Positions 5,891 through 6,191 of a stretch of DNA of 6,191 nt are shown one piece after another. Below the pieces are notes generated by a model, which saw only the letters and a program-made list of their open reading frames with translations, was not told where the DNA came from and searched no databases. The translations under genes were made by a program, and so were the position numbers. Position 1 is the stretch's first letter. Each line of letters begins with the position of its first letter. Origin of the DNA: Bacteroidales bacterium (GTDB taxonomy: Bacteria; Bacteroidota; Bacteroidia; Bacteroidales; UBA7960); contig SKTA01000108.1 in NCBI GenBank assembly GCA_007122745.1, positions 1-6,191 of the forward strand, written 5' to 3'.

Positions 5891-6191
5891 ATGGAGATCC
5901 TGATCAAAACCCTTCAGTTATTTCTAAGTCTGGCAATTCTCATTATCATTCACGAATACGGTCACTTTGTGTTTGCCCGCCTGTTTAAAATCAGGGTTGA
6001 AAAGTTTTACCTCTTTTTCAATCCCTGGTTTTCACTGTTCAAGATCAAAAGAGGTGATACCGTTTACGGCATGGGCTGGGTTCCCCTTGGCGGGTATGTA
6101 AAAATATCCGGAATGATTGATGAATCGATGGATAAAGAGCAGATGAAGCAACCACCGAAAGATTATGAGTTCAGGTCAAAACCTGCCTGGC
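5891..6191 (+). CDS. rseP: RseP-type site-2 (M50) intramembrane zinc metalloprotease, N-terminal part
   Basis: The first 100 codons are present and the gene runs off the right edge; full-length family members have about 360-450 residues. A first membrane helix spans about 8-28 and carries the zinc-binding HEYGH at 21-25, a conserved HExxH with H21 and H25 as ligands and E22 as the catalytic base. Next come FARLFKIRVEKF, a short amphipathic stretch, and the family-typical VPLGGYVKISGMIDE (about 69-83). The piece ends in FRSKPAW, the usual lead into the next conserved block. PDZ and later membrane segments lie outside the window. RseP-type proteases cleave anti-sigma factors and leftover signal peptides inside the inner membrane. 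ATG 5891 is chosen because it places the first helix normally; the leader has no Shine-Dalgarno sequence, as is usual in this phylum. Confidence 0.95.
   Translation, partial: MEILIKTLQLFLSLAILIIIHEYGHFVFARLFKIRVEKFYLFFNPWFSLFKIKRGDTVYGMGWVPLGGYVKISGMIDESMDKEQMKQPPKDYEFRSKPAW

Overview
The window looks like a chromosomal housekeeping segment of a Bacteroidota bacterium, probably Bacteroidia (Bacteroidales or Marinilabiliales-like, by inference). Three things support this. It carries a PorW/SprE-type lipoprotein of the type IX secretion/gliding system, which is restricted to this phylum. Start codons lack Shine-Dalgarno sequences and sit in A/T-rich leaders. Exact copies of the Bacteroidota -7 promoter box TAnnTTTG lie ahead of every transcription unit whose 5' end is visible.

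Layout: two gene blocks diverge from a 146-bp spacer (3553-3698). The leftward block is a PorW/SprE-like TPR lipoprotein (934-3552), a bactofilin (458-868) and a four-helix small membrane protein (53-442). It runs into a perfect 7-bp tandem repeat, AAACAAT x7, which touches the left edge. The rightward block is a membrane-anchored M23 (LytM-type) peptidase (3699-4577), then dxr (4579-5757, one base after the peptidase stop). After a 133-bp spacer with a hairpin, a promoter box and a foldable leader comes the first 100 codons of an RseP-type site-2 protease (5891 to the right edge).

How the genes work together: nearly all act on the cell envelope. PorW/SprE serves type IX export at the outer membrane. 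Bactofilin is a cytoplasmic polymer that in other bacteria positions peptidoglycan-modifying enzymes, and the M23 protein has all the catalytic residues of such an enzyme. Dxr makes the isoprenoid precursor needed for quinones and the undecaprenyl carrier. RseP is an intramembrane protease. From my memory of Bacteroidota gene order, the ATP synthase genes (atpZ/atpB...) often follow the small membrane protein. They would lie beyond the left edge and cannot be verified here.

No mobile element, CRISPR array, RNA gene or broken gene was found. The least-explained features are the heptanucleotide array, the inverted repeat overlapping the preferred M23 start codon, the foldable rseP leader, and the unassigned four-helix membrane protein.
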